Assembly: GCA_964543125.1 (NCBI GenBank) | Contig: CAZIWX010000040.1 | Span: 1 to 21,319, forward strand | Direction: 5' to 3' | Length of the DNA stretch: 21,319 nucleotides | From: CAZIWX01 sp964543125 | Lineage (GTDB): Bacteria > Fidelibacterota > UBA8477 | Made by a program: the position numbers and the translations under genes | Notes under the pieces: generated by a model | The model's database searches: none | The model's input: the letters and a program-made list of their open reading frames with translations, nothing else | What the model was told of the DNA's origin: nothing | Part shown: positions 6,999-15,784 of the stretch, piece by piece | Layout: each line of letters starts with the position of its first letter | How positions within the stretch are numbered: the stretch's first letter is position 1

Positions 6999-7886
6999 TT
7001 AAGGCATCCGATATTGCACGCTACCGGCCGTCCAATTTGACCAATCCGGTACGGCACTTTGTGCATCATCAAGAATTACACGAAAAAATGACCTTTTTTT
7101 CTTAGGTGGGTACACCAGGGGCGTGGTGTGCGGTAATTCCGCCAGACCGCACGCAATATCTTTTGCATCGGCCAAGGTGCCCAATCCATCGACCAATCCA
7201 TTGGCCAGCGCCTGACGTCCGGTATAGACCCGGCCATCCGCCAGGTCATCCACTGCCGTAGCGGTCATTTGGCGTTCCTGCTGGACAATTTCCTTGAATT
7301 GGGCGAACACATCCTCAATTACACCCTGATAATAGCGGCTGTCTTGCTCACCCAGATGGCGGTAGGGCGAACCGGAATCCTTGTAGGGACCGGTTTTAAC
7401 CACGTTCATCTGTACCCCTACCTTATTCATTAAATCCGTGAAATCCGGAAAATTCATGATAACGCCAATGCTACCGGTAATCGAAGTTGGATTAGCGATA
7501 ATTGTATCACCTCCCAACGCTACCATATATCCACCGGACGCCGCCAGACTACCCATACTCACCACGATTGGCTTAGATGAACTATCCCGGGCCGACCTGA
7601 GGGCTGTATACATTTCATAAGCCGGCGTAACCGCCCCACCGGGTGAATCAATATCAATAATCAAGGCCGCAACCCGGTCGTCGTCAATAAACTCATTCAG
7701 CTGATCAATCCAACTTCGCGAAGTTGTGATCAGACCCTTCAAAGGCAGAACCGCAATGTTATGTGCGGCCGGATATCGATTTTCACGTAATCGGGAAACC
7801 CAGACGATCATGGTGATAATCACAATAACAATGAAAATCCACCCACCATAGCGGCGCGGGCCGTGGCTTTTTGCAGATTCAGCCAT
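6999..7886 (-). CDS. sppA: Signal peptide peptidase SppA, short (36K) type
   Basis: This 295-residue membrane-anchored serine protease has one N-terminal transmembrane segment (about 15-30) and a single protease domain, as in Bacillus SppA. The sequence IIDIDSPGG (76-84) is followed by MGSLAASGGY (111-120), with the nucleophile Ser117. YKDSGSP (168-174) carries the general base Lys169, exactly 52 residues later, the same spacing as Ser147/Lys199 in Bacillus subtilis SppA. It degrades cleaved signal peptides or other membrane peptides, with the active site outside the cytoplasm. Its ATG overlaps the end of the lytic transglycosylase gene by 8 bases, so the two are translationally coupled. HU follows after 17 bases. 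Confidence 0.95.
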   Translation of the reverse strand: MAESAKSHGPRRYGGWIFIVIVIITMIVWVSRLRENRYPAAHNIAVLPLKGLITTSRSWIDQLNEFIDDDRVAALIIDIDSPGGAVTPAYEMYTALRSARDSSSKPIVVSMGSLAASGGYMVALGGDTIIANPTSITGSIGVIMNFPDFTDLMNKVGVQMNVVKTGPYKDSGSPYRHLGEQDSRYYQGVIEDVFAQFKEIVQQERQMTATAVDDLADGRVYTGRQALANGLVDGLGTLADAKDIACGLAELPHTTPLVYPPKKKRSFFRVILDDAQSAVPDWSNWTAGSVQYRMP

Positions 7887-9534
7887 CGCTCTTCTTCTGA
7901 TAAATAGTCAGTCGTTGACCCGGATAGATGTATTCACCGTAACCGAGGCCGTTCCAGCGCCGGAGACTACTGGCACGAGTTCGATACCGTTCCGCGATAT
8001 CACCCAGGGTATCCCCTTTTTTCACCACATAAACCAATCTGTCAAAATTACGGGTGGAAAGTTTTTGAACGGGGCGTGAACGCCGAGCTGCCCGGGAGTG
8101 CGTGCTAACATTGGTCCCGGGAGCGGAAATAACCAATTTCTGACCCACCGATAAATGATTACGGTTCCTTAAATTATTGGTACGCACCAGGCTGGTAACC
8201 GAGATGCCGTACTTCCGGGCGATTAGCCAGAGCGACTCCCCCCGACGTACCCGGTGTACAATATATTCTTCTTTATTCGACGTGGGAATTTCGTTGATGA
8301 CCGCCGTCACTTTTGCGCTCATTTCGGTTGGTATTTTGAGAGCGTAAATCTCATCCGGTGGTGTTGCACCCTGGCGTAGCTCCGGATTCAAATCTTTTAA
8401 GATGGTATAGGAAATGCCGACCGTCTTCGCCAGGCGATCCAGATCAATACTCCGATTTACCCTAACCTCTTTCCATTCCGTCATCTCTTTAGCAGGCAGC
8501 GTAAAATTATATTGTTCCGGGTTCCGGATGATAATGGCGGCGGCAATAACCGTGGGAACATAGGTTCGGGTTTCCTTGGGTAGGGTCCGCAGGCGCCAAA
8601 AATCCCGGTGTCCTTCCAAGCGAATGGCACGCCTAACCCGGCCCTCACCGGCATTATAGGCGGCCATAGCTAAATACCAGTTATCAAATTCCCGGTGCAA
8701 ATCCTTCAAATACCGGGCGCCTGCATGGGTCGATTTCACAATATCGCGCCGTTCATCAATCCACCAGTTCCGCTTCAACCCGTAATGCGCCGCGGTTGAT
8801 CTGATAAATTGCCAGGGACCTACGGCCTGTGCCCAGGATCGGGCATGGACATTGAGACCGGATTCAATCAATGCCAGGTAAACCAATTCTTCCGGCACCC
8901 CCTCGGCTTTGAGGATGGGTCGGATAACAGCGGCGTATTTGGCATACCGATTCATCCAAAATTGAAATTCGTCATGGCGCGTGGTCTGTAGAAATTCAAT
9001 CACGCTACGCACGCGATTGTTCATTACCAGCGGCAGATGACCATCACGATCATCCAAAACCACAAATTGAGTGTCCCCCTCCCGGGTGGATTGGCCACCT
9101 TCCAACTGCATTATCTGTTCCCGGAAGGTTAGGTTGGCCAGCATGTTTTTACGCTCCTGGTCCAGATAGGGCTGAAAATCATTACGCACCAGGGTGGCCA
9201 TGGAATTAAAATAGGTGCGGTTGTCGGGCCCTAAAGAGTCCAGGTCCTCGATAGCGGCCATATTCGCCAGCATGAGTTCAAATTCATATTGAACTGCGTC
9301 GGTATCCGCCTCCTGTGCCAGGAGCCGGCCTTCGGTATAATGCAGTTTGATTTCCTGCATCAGATAATCGAATAAAAAATCATTATCCACCGGAGCATCG
9401 TCCAGCTTGGCGTCTTCATTTTGCGCAATTTGAGTCAGAGGTGACTCTTTGAAGTCCGAAGCTTCCGCGGGATGGATGCTGGCAAGTAACCAAAACCCGG
9501 CCAGAATCCGGATAAGTAATGAGGATTTCTGCAT
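7879..9534 (-). CDS. Membrane-bound lytic murein transglycosylase D-like, with LysM domains
   Basis: This 551-residue exported peptidoglycan hydrolase has a signal peptide at 1-25 (cleavage near AEA-SD) and a helical region to about 195. The SLT (GH23) domain covers about 200-330, with catalytic Glu224 in ALIESGLN, then AVGPWQFIRSTA (237-248) and AMAAYNAGEGRV (289-300). Three LysM-type repeats follow: a divergent one at about 357-401, then clear ones at 424-469 (YIVHRVRRGESLWLIARKYG) and 500-545 (LVYVVKKGDTLGDIAERY). The architecture is that of MltD. It overlaps sppA by 8 bases. A possible promoter (CTTG, 20 bases, TAATATTC) at 9543-9574 is weak. Confidence 0.93.
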   Translation of the reverse strand: MQKSSLLIRILAGFWLLASIHPAEASDFKESPLTQIAQNEDAKLDDAPVDNDFLFDYLMQEIKLHYTEGRLLAQEADTDAVQYEFELMLANMAAIEDLDSLGPDNRTYFNSMATLVRNDFQPYLDQERKNMLANLTFREQIMQLEGGQSTREGDTQFVVLDDRDGHLPLVMNNRVRSVIEFLQTTRHDEFQFWMNRYAKYAAVIRPILKAEGVPEELVYLALIESGLNVHARSWAQAVGPWQFIRSTAAHYGLKRNWWIDERRDIVKSTHAGARYLKDLHREFDNWYLAMAAYNAGEGRVRRAIRLEGHRDFWRLRTLPKETRTYVPTVIAAAIIIRNPEQYNFTLPAKEMTEWKEVRVNRSIDLDRLAKTVGISYTILKDLNPELRQGATPPDEIYALKIPTEMSAKVTAVINEIPTSNKEEYIVHRVRRGESLWLIARKYGISVTSLVRTNNLRNRNHLSVGQKLVISAPGTNVSTHSRAARRSRPVQKLSTRNFDRLVYVVKKGDTLGDIAERYRTRASSLRRWNGLGYGEYIYPGQRLTIYQKKSDG

Positions 9535-9617
9535 AGTTCGAGGAATATTAGCCGTTTAATTCATAATTTACAAGAGAAGAATTCGCTAACTGCTTAACCT
9601 ACAGGGTATTGTATAAT

Positions 9618-10643
9618 TCAATTACCAATCACATCCTGTACCAAGGGACACATTTGACACCGCTGTGGTTTACACCCTTGCCGCCACCACTGGATGAATC
9701 CCTGTTGCTCCAAGCTGGTCTTGACCCGCCGCCAGCCTGTATAAATACCAATTTTCCGCTCAAATCCATAGTGGCGTGCGACCGGAATTTCACTCCAAAC
9801 GGCTAAACCGGCATCAACCGTTTTGGCTTGATACGGAACTAACCAGTTCACTAGCCATTCTCGTATTTGGGTTCCATGAATAGAACCGGTTTGAACCGCT
9901 TTTAAACACTCTTTTTCCCATGCCCGCCAGTTGTCCAAATCCAATTCCGGAATGCGAATGGTTCTGATTTGATCAACTAAATCTTTCAGCACTTGCTGCC
10001 GATAATTTTCCGGGTAGCGTGATCGCAAACTACCCCGCCAAATCACGTCGGCTACTGGAAAACCAGTACCGGTTTGTTTACTGATCCAGTGCCAAATTTT
10101 CCGGCGGCCCGGTCCATAGGACATGACATCCATTAGCCCCAGCGTTTGCACCGGCCACTCAGCAGTGGCGATTTTTCCCCAGCGTTCAACTTTGTGGCGT
10201 TTTATTCCGAAGCGTATTCCGGCCGCCAGCCTAAGCTCGGGAAGGGTCAATTTTCGGCGGGCGTAACATGGTAGAGTCCGGCTGGTAGGCACGATCAGAG
10301 TGGGAATCGCCGGTCCGCCATCATCCGTGGTCACCACATGCAGAATCACATGTTTATAGGCCGGATCGTTTGCATGGCCATGCCGATACCAGGCACTGGA
10401 GCGCTGATGCATTTCGACGGCACCATTCACAAACCGGTCATCTAAAATGATGACGACATTCAGGATATCGGGTCCCGCACCATCATTGCGCTGGCCGGCG
10501 TTAACAACAATCAATGCCTGACCATCACTGGTTTGCAGTCCGGCTGAATGCTGCCCCGTCTGAAACCACCAATTCACCAGATCGGATTCCCGCGAATGAT
10601 CCCGAAAATATGGCGGTGGCGTTTCCCGCAAAGATAACATCAT
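9618..10643 (-). CDS. DUF2851 family protein, function unknown
   Basis: This 341-residue protein matches the uncharacterised DUF2851 family, common in Bacteroidota and relatives. The conserved N-terminal block has NDGAGPDI (53-60) and GAVEMHQRSSAWYRHGH (74-90), then DPAYKHVILHVV (93-104). This gives a cluster of Asp59, Glu77, His79, His88, His90, Asp93, His98 and His102 that looks like a metal or catalytic site. The C-terminus has a Cys cluster (Cys324, Cys329, Cys332) in a CKPQRCQMC pattern. No signal peptide or membrane segment is visible. It overlaps plsC by 4 bases, so the two are coupled. It looks somewhat shorter than the members I remember. I cannot assign a function. Confidence 0.88.
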   Translation of the reverse strand: MMLSLRETPPPYFRDHSRESDLVNWWFQTGQHSAGLQTSDGQALIVVNAGQRNDGAGPDILNVVIILDDRFVNGAVEMHQRSSAWYRHGHANDPAYKHVILHVVTTDDGGPAIPTLIVPTSRTLPCYARRKLTLPELRLAAGIRFGIKRHKVERWGKIATAEWPVQTLGLMDVMSYGPGRRKIWHWISKQTGTGFPVADVIWRGSLRSRYPENYRQQVLKDLVDQIRTIRIPELDLDNWRAWEKECLKAVQTGSIHGTQIREWLVNWLVPYQAKTVDAGLAVWSEIPVARHYGFERKIGIYTGWRRVKTSLEQQGFIQWWRQGCKPQRCQMCPLVQDVIGN

Positions 10644-11341
10644 CGATTCACCCCTTCGAATTGAGCATGAACTTGCTGCACCAGGTTATCCCGATCGCCA
10701 TAGCCCAACCCAACCGTCGGCACCGGTGGCAATATAACCAGGTCCGCAATGCCCGGGCGGATGGCGCGCCGGTACTTGGGCTTAATTTGGAAAGTACCCT
10801 GAATCAATACCGGAACGATGGGAGCTCCGGTTTGCAATGCCAAAATAAAGCCGCCCTTTTTAAAGGTTTTCACCCGGCCGTCCAGAGAACGAGTACCTTC
10901 GGGGAAAACGACAATGGAGCTTTTCCGGTGTTTGAATTGTTCACCGACCTTGGTCATCAATTCTAATGCTTTCCGGTGATTCCGCCGGTTGACGAAATAG
11001 TGGCGCACGACCCACATTGCCCAACCGAAAATGGGGATCCAGGCCAATTCCCGTTTGGCAATCATGCGTAGCTGATAGGGCAGATAATAAAACAAGAGGG
11101 GAATGTCAAAGGCCGACGTGTGATTAGACATGAAAATATACTGCCCCTCGGGATCCAAGCGCCCCAAGCCCCGCACCCGCGCCTTAACACCTGAAATCTT
11201 TAAAATCAGAGCTGACCAAAGCCGGGCAATAAAACCGCCCCAGTTTCCCGATCGATCAATCAAGCCGCCGAGTAAGGCCAGGCTTGCCATCAGAGCCGAC
11301 CAGGGAACAAGCACTAAGATAACAACCCAATAGCGTAGCAT
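10640..11341 (-). CDS. plsC: 1-acyl-sn-glycerol-3-phosphate acyltransferase (PlsC family)
   Basis: This 233-residue membrane acyltransferase should transfer a fatty acyl group to lysophosphatidic acid, making phosphatidic acid at the inner membrane. Two N-terminal hydrophobic stretches (about 4-28 and 36-50) are followed by the NHTSAFD motif (73-79; His74, Asp79). FPEGTRS at 146-152 binds the phosphate and KKGGF (161-165) follows. GGAG lies 5 bases before the ATG. It follows the aldolase-like gene after a 50-base gap holding a short palindrome (GAATC-AAC-GATTC), and overlaps DUF2851 by 4 bases. A related ornithine-lipid or other lyso-lipid acyltransferase role cannot be excluded. Confidence 0.9.
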   Translation of the reverse strand: MLRYWVVILVLVPWSALMASLALLGGLIDRSGNWGGFIARLWSALILKISGVKARVRGLGRLDPEGQYIFMSNHTSAFDIPLLFYYLPYQLRMIAKRELAWIPIFGWAMWVVRHYFVNRRNHRKALELMTKVGEQFKHRKSSIVVFPEGTRSLDGRVKTFKKGGFILALQTGAPIVPVLIQGTFQIKPKYRRAIRPGIADLVILPPVPTVGLGYGDRDNLVQQVHAQFEGVNR

Positions 11342-11391
11342 TCGACTCCGTCTCTTTAAACGTTAAGAATCAACGATTCAAAGCAGATTGT

Positions 11392-11952
11392 TTAGGTTGG
11401 ATATCCGTTTTTACCAACGGTTACAAGCCATTGGATCCGGGCCAGCTGCTCCAGCCGCTCCATGCGTTGCACGGCTTCCGTAAAATCCCCACCCACCGTC
11501 AAGGCCCCATGCCGGGCCAACAAGCAAGCTACCGGCGGATCAGACAATTGCCTCGTAACCGTATCCGCGAGCTTGACGCTGCCCGGAGCCGCCAGCGGCG
11601 CCACCGGAATATTTCCAAAATCAGCCGTTTCAGTCAGCAGTTTTCCATCCAACGATATTCCCCGAACGGCAAAGCTGGTGGCGTAGGGTGGATGGCAATG
11701 CACCACCGCACCGAGGTTGGAAAAATTTTTATACAACCGATGATGCATCCGCCATTCACTGGAAATATCCAAGGCTGGCCGCCCATCCAAAGACATGCCG
11801 CACCAATCGTCAACGGTTAATGTCCCGAATTCACAGCGGGTCCGCGTGATATATAGCTGATTCCCCTGTCGAAAACTGGCATTTCCATCACTGGCGACGA
11901 CCAAGCCCTGAGTAGCGAGCCGGCGACAGAGGAGTGTGGCCTCTTCAAGCAT
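11392..11952 (-). CDS. Class II aldolase/adducin-domain protein
   Basis: This 186-residue zinc aldolase-fold protein carries the metal-binding HCHPPY at 85-90 (His85, His87) and a third His at 148 in ARHGALTVG; Glu66 is in the expected catalytic region. The N-terminal SDGNASFR matches the phosphate-binding turn of fuculose-phosphate aldolases. Possible roles include fuculose- or ribulose-phosphate aldolase, or methylthioribulose-phosphate dehydratase; the sequence does not decide. The ATG at 11952 lies inside the end of serS (8-base overlap) and gives the usual family N-terminus. A TTG at 11979 would add nine Pro/Ser-rich residues and has no ribosome site. Confidence 0.85.
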   Translation of the reverse strand: MLEEATLLCRRLATQGLVVASDGNASFRQGNQLYITRTRCEFGTLTVDDWCGMSLDGRPALDISSEWRMHHRLYKNFSNLGAVVHCHPPYATSFAVRGISLDGKLLTETADFGNIPVAPLAAPGSVKLADTVTRQLSDPPVACLLARHGALTVGGDFTEAVQRMERLEQLARIQWLVTVGKNGYPT

Positions 11953-13228
11953 GGGCGGCGGTGATGACTTCGGCGCCAAAATATGGGATCAAGACAGAAG
12001 GAATCTGAAGGCTGCCATCGGCTTGCTGGTAATGCTCCAGGATCGCCACCAGTAAACGTGCGGTGGCGACGCCGCTGCCATTGAGGGTGTGCACCAACTG
12101 AGGCTTCCCACCACTCCGGGGTTTGTAACGAATATTCCCGCGCCGCGCTTGGAAATCTTCAAAATTGGAACAGGATGATACTTCCAGCCACCGCTTCTCA
12201 CCCGGCGCCCATAATTCTAAATCGTAACACTTGGCAGCAGCAAACGACAGATCACCCGTTACCAGTTCCAGAACCCGATAGGGCAGCGCCAACGCTTCCA
12301 GAATTTCTTCCGCGGCGCGCCGCAAGGTCTTCAATTCTTCATAGCTCGTTTCGGGCCGGACAAATTTTACCAGTTCTATTTTGTTAAATTGATGTACTCG
12401 CAGTAAGCCATGCGTCTCTTTACCATAAGAACCCGCTTCTCTTCGAAAACAAGCGGAGTAGGCGGCGTAATAAATCGGTAGCTCGGTCTCCGCCAGAATT
12501 TCATTTTGATGAATATTGGTCACCGGTACTTCAGCCGTGGGAATTAAAAAGAGATCATCCTGATCCGTTAGGTACATGTCTTCTTCCATTTTAGGCAATT
12601 GGCCCGTCACCGTCGCTGACATTCGATTGACTAAAAATGGAGGGAAAATTTCGGTATACCCGTGTCTGGTCGTGTGAAAATCCAGCATGAAGTTGATCAG
12701 TGAGCGCTCCAAACGGGCGCCCTGACCCGTGTAAAGGGGAAATCCGGATCCGGCGATTTTGGTCCCCCGGTTAAAATCAAACAATCCCAGAGCTTCTCCC
12801 AGTGCCAGGTGATTCTTCAGTTTATAATCAGCTGTTTGGCGTGGCTCACCCCAGGATTTCACCACCGGGTTTTCCGCGGGATCATGTCCCACCGGAACTG
12901 ACGGGTGTGGCGGATTGGGAATCTGGATCAGCAATCCAGCCAGCTCGGCTTCTATTTCTTTTAAACGAATATCCAGCCTCTTTATTTGGTCAATGAGATC
13001 GCGAGTCCGGGCGATCAAATCGTCGGCCTTTTCTCCACGGCGCTTCTGCTCCCCGACCGCCTTAGAGATATCATTGCGATCCCGTTTCAGATTATCCACC
13101 CGGGTGATGACGTCCCGGCGTTCCTGATCCAATTTGACCAGCGCCCCGACATTTATTTGAACGCCTTTACGAGCCACTGCCTCAGCCAGCCCTTGGGGAT
13201 TTTCTCGGATCCATTTTGTGTCAATCAT
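11945..13228 (-). CDS. serS: Seryl-tRNA synthetase
   Basis: This 427-residue class II synthetase charges tRNA-Ser with serine. The long N-terminal antiparallel coiled coil (about 28-105) is the tRNA-binding arm. The core has FPPFLVN, then the motif 2 region AYSACFRREAGSYGKET, the EVSSCSNFEDFQARR segment and motif 3 NGSGVATARLLVAILE. Length is normal and no key motif is missing. It starts 8 bases after the aminotransferase stop and overlaps the aldolase-like gene by 8 bases, so it sits inside a continuous minus-strand operon that begins with surface-sugar genes. Confidence 0.97.
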   Translation of the reverse strand: MIDTKWIRENPQGLAEAVARKGVQINVGALVKLDQERRDVITRVDNLKRDRNDISKAVGEQKRRGEKADDLIARTRDLIDQIKRLDIRLKEIEAELAGLLIQIPNPPHPSVPVGHDPAENPVVKSWGEPRQTADYKLKNHLALGEALGLFDFNRGTKIAGSGFPLYTGQGARLERSLINFMLDFHTTRHGYTEIFPPFLVNRMSATVTGQLPKMEEDMYLTDQDDLFLIPTAEVPVTNIHQNEILAETELPIYYAAYSACFRREAGSYGKETHGLLRVHQFNKIELVKFVRPETSYEELKTLRRAAEEILEALALPYRVLELVTGDLSFAAAKCYDLELWAPGEKRWLEVSSCSNFEDFQARRGNIRYKPRSGGKPQLVHTLNGSGVATARLLVAILEHYQQADGSLQIPSVLIPYFGAEVITAAHA

Positions 13229-13236
13229 ACTTGGTC

Positions 13237-14340
13237 CTATTTAAAAAACGAATGAATACCATCCACGATCGTCTCCAGAGTATCCTCGGAAAGATAGGGA
13301 TGCATGGGCAACGATAAAACTTGGGCCGCTGCCAGTTGAGCTGCCGGACAGCGGGAGTCCCAGGTGGCATCCCGGAAAGCCGGCTGTTGGAACAGGGGTG
13401 TGGGATAATGCACCGCCGAAGGAATTCCTTGTTCGGCTAAATGGACCTGCAAACGATCACGATCCGGTGTTCGAATCGTAAATTGCTGGTAAATGTGGGT
13501 ACGATCTCTCCGACACGTAGCCGGAACTACCCACTCCGGATTCAAATGGGTACGGTACCAGTCAGCGGCTGTTTGCCGAGCCTGATTCCAACGATCCAAA
13601 TGGGGTAACTTCACGCGCAGAACGGCGGCCTGTAGAGCATCGATCCGGGAATTGAGTCCTACCAGTTCATGCCGGTAACGTTTCCCGCTGCCATGAGTGT
13701 GGAGCTTATTTAAACGATCCGCTAACTCCGGATCAGCGGTAAAAACACCACCGGCGTCTCCGTAGGCACCGAGGTTTTTTGCAGGAAAGAAACTGGTACA
13801 CCCAATCGCCCCAATTCCACACACCTTTTGACCTTTATAATAAGCGCCCAAGGCTTGGGCGCCATCTTCGATAATTGGTATTCCATACTTGCGGCTGATA
13901 GCCTTAAGCTCATCCAGATCAACGGGTTGTCCATACAAATGGACTGGGAGGATTGCCTTGGTCCGGGGGGTAATCAAATCTTCAATCTGGTCAACCCGGA
14001 TATTATAAGAATCCAAATCAATATCCGCATATACCGGAACAGCTCCCAGCAGAACAATCACCTCTACGGTTGCCGCAAAGGTAAACGGGGTCGTGATGAT
14101 TTCAGCGCCGGGTCCTATTCCCAGCGCCATGAGCGCTAACTGGAGTGCATCCGTCCCGGAAGCACACCCAACCGCAAAGGGAACCCCGGCGTAGGCGGCT
14201 AATTCCGCTTCAAAACGGGAGACTTCCGGCCCCATGATAAACTGTTGACTCGCGAGGACCCGCTCCAACGCCGCGTCCAGGTCGGCCTTGATCTCGGCGT
14301 GCTGAGCTTGCATATCCACCAGGGGAATTTTCCAATTCAT
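13237..14340 (-). CDS. DegT/DnrJ/EryC1/StrS aminotransferase, WbpE/WlbC-like
   Basis: This 367-residue PLP-dependent sugar aminotransferase has the family order intact: ASGTDALQLAL (60-70), PFTFAATVE, HLYGQPVDLD, IIEDGAQALGA (156-166, with Asp159), then SFFPAKNLGAYGDAGG (183-198) with Lys188 as the internal aldimine lysine, and VGLNSRIDALQAAVLR. The FFPAKNLG.YGD.GG segment resembles WbpE/WlbC, which aminate the 3-keto UDP-GlcNAc uronate. This fits the acetyltransferase and oxidoreductase genes upstream. The exact substrate is inferred from context. serS follows after 8 bases. Confidence 0.92.
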   Translation of the reverse strand: MNWKIPLVDMQAQHAEIKADLDAALERVLASQQFIMGPEVSRFEAELAAYAGVPFAVGCASGTDALQLALMALGIGPGAEIITTPFTFAATVEVIVLLGAVPVYADIDLDSYNIRVDQIEDLITPRTKAILPVHLYGQPVDLDELKAISRKYGIPIIEDGAQALGAYYKGQKVCGIGAIGCTSFFPAKNLGAYGDAGGVFTADPELADRLNKLHTHGSGKRYRHELVGLNSRIDALQAAVLRVKLPHLDRWNQARQTAADWYRTHLNPEWVVPATCRRDRTHIYQQFTIRTPDRDRLQVHLAEQGIPSAVHYPTPLFQQPAFRDATWDSRCPAAQLAAAQVLSLPMHPYLSEDTLETIVDGIHSFFK

Positions 14341-14377
14341 AATGCTAAAAACATCCTATCGCTTATAAATGGTTTTA

Positions 14378-15781
14378 TTAGTGACTGCCTTTGCCGGTGA
14401 GGATGACATAGATGGTGTAGATCAAAATCTTCAAATCCAGGCGCAAGGACATATTTTCCATATAAAAAAGGTCAAATTTAAGTTTCTGCCTGACATCCTC
14501 CAGGGACTCATCATAGCCCCATTTCACCTGGGCCCAACCGGTGATGCCCGGTTTAACCCGGTGGCGCCGTTGATACAAGGGCAATTCTTTCCGAATTTGC
14601 TCAACGAAAAACGGCCTTTCGGGCCGGGGTCCCACCAGGGACATTTCACCCTCCAGAACATTCAACAACTGCGGAAATTCATCTAATCGGGTAAACCTCA
14701 ATAATCGTCCCATGCGTGTGACGCGCGGATCGTCCCGGGCAGCCCAGACCGGGCCGGAATTATCTTCGGCATCCACCACCATGGAACGGAATTTTAATAC
14801 TTTGAAAATACGTCCCCGGCGTCCCACCCGCTCCTGAAGATAAAATATGGGACCCCTACTATCAAATTTAATGGCAAAGGCAATGATGATAAACAGCGGC
14901 GCAAGCAGCATCAGGATTATCAGAGACAAAACCAGATCGATCAAGCGCTTGGCCAGGCGCTCCCAAAAGGGCATAATCTCCGGCATAATTTCAATCAGAG
15001 GTAATCCGTAAAGTTGTTGCGTGCGTGCCATTCCGGAGATTGCTTCTGACAGATCGGGGCTGATTTTCAACGAGACTTTTTCATCACTGACCCGAGTAAT
15101 AATATCCAAAACCCGGTTGTGATGATCTTTATCCAGCGCCAGAAGAACATCGTCGATTTTCAACTCGGAGATTAATCGCGGTAAATCGTCCAGCCCTCCC
15201 AACACCTGAACCGAGTGGCGGGCCAGCCCCTTGTTTTTAGCGGGATATAAGGTGACATAGCCCAGGATTTCATTCCCAGCTGCCGGATGCGAAATAAGAT
15301 TGTCCAGTAATTCCCAGCCTCGCCGGTTCCAACCCACAATCAAGCTGCGGGCCCGGCCATAGCCCTTAGCCAGTAAACGCCGGTGCACACTTCGAATAAT
15401 GATGCGGCCGGTACCCACCCAGAATACTAGTAGCAGCCAGTAAAAAATGAGAATGACCTTACCCAGTGTAACCGGGTTGGACAAGTCGATGGTAACGAAA
15501 TAGAGAACCAGTACACCGAGAAAAGTATATTTCATTACATCCAGAAATTCATCCGAGCGGGAGACCGCCCGGTGCATGGTGTAGAATTGATTAAAGGTGA
15601 AAATTACCAGCCAATATAGCGTCATGAACAGCGCTGGTAGCGGCACATCCTGCCATAACAGCACCACTGCATTCTGGTAGGTTCCCGATTTGAAGCGGAT
15701 GATGAAAACCAGGACAAACGCCAGATTAACCGCGATAAAATCCGAGAGAATTAATAACAGACGTTCCAGCCAGCGTGGCAA
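14378..15781 (-). CDS. Polyprenyl-phosphate sugar-1-phosphate transferase (WbaP/PssY-like)
   Basis: This 467-residue initiating phosphoglycosyltransferase moves a sugar phosphate from UDP- or NDP-sugar to a polyprenyl phosphate in the inner membrane. About four transmembrane segments lie at 7-30, 47-67, 85-101 and 106-124. A Rossmann-like soluble domain follows (about 140-260), then the bacterial sugar transferase domain: KRLIDLVLS (278-286), a membrane segment, KVLKFRSM (327-334), TRLDEFPQLLN (364-374) with the catalytic Asp-Glu pair 367-368, MSLVGPRPE (380-388) and KPGITGWAQV. The TTG start is supported by AGGGGA 8 bases upstream; the next in-frame Met would lose the first membrane segment. 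In-frame with the upstream acetyltransferase, separated by one stop and one codon. Confidence 0.92.
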   Translation of the reverse strand: MPRWLERLLLILSDFIAVNLAFVLVFIIRFKSGTYQNAVVLLWQDVPLPALFMTLYWLVIFTFNQFYTMHRAVSRSDEFLDVMKYTFLGVLVLYFVTIDLSNPVTLGKVILIFYWLLLVFWVGTGRIIIRSVHRRLLAKGYGRARSLIVGWNRRGWELLDNLISHPAAGNEILGYVTLYPAKNKGLARHSVQVLGGLDDLPRLISELKIDDVLLALDKDHHNRVLDIITRVSDEKVSLKISPDLSEAISGMARTQQLYGLPLIEIMPEIMPFWERLAKRLIDLVLSLIILMLLAPLFIIIAFAIKFDSRGPIFYLQERVGRRGRIFKVLKFRSMVVDAEDNSGPVWAARDDPRVTRMGRLLRFTRLDEFPQLLNVLEGEMSLVGPRPERPFFVEQIRKELPLYQRRHRVKPGITGWAQVKWGYDESLEDVRQKLKFDLFYMENMSLRLDLKILIYTIYVILTGKGSH

Positions 15782-15784
15782 AAG

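Noticed and set aside
10514..10966. 150-codon open frame on the plus strand across the DUF2851 and plsC genes
   Set aside because: It lies antisense to two well-supported genes, has no recognisable domain and spans their junction. It is a by-product of their codon use.
11367..11379. GAATC-AAC-GATTC palindrome between the aldolase-like gene and plsC
   Set aside because: A 5-bp stem with no T-run; too short to call as a terminator or operator.
11431..11820. 129-codon plus-strand frame opposite the aldolase-like gene
   Set aside because: Antisense to a gene with intact zinc-binding motifs; the translation is low in complexity and matches no family.
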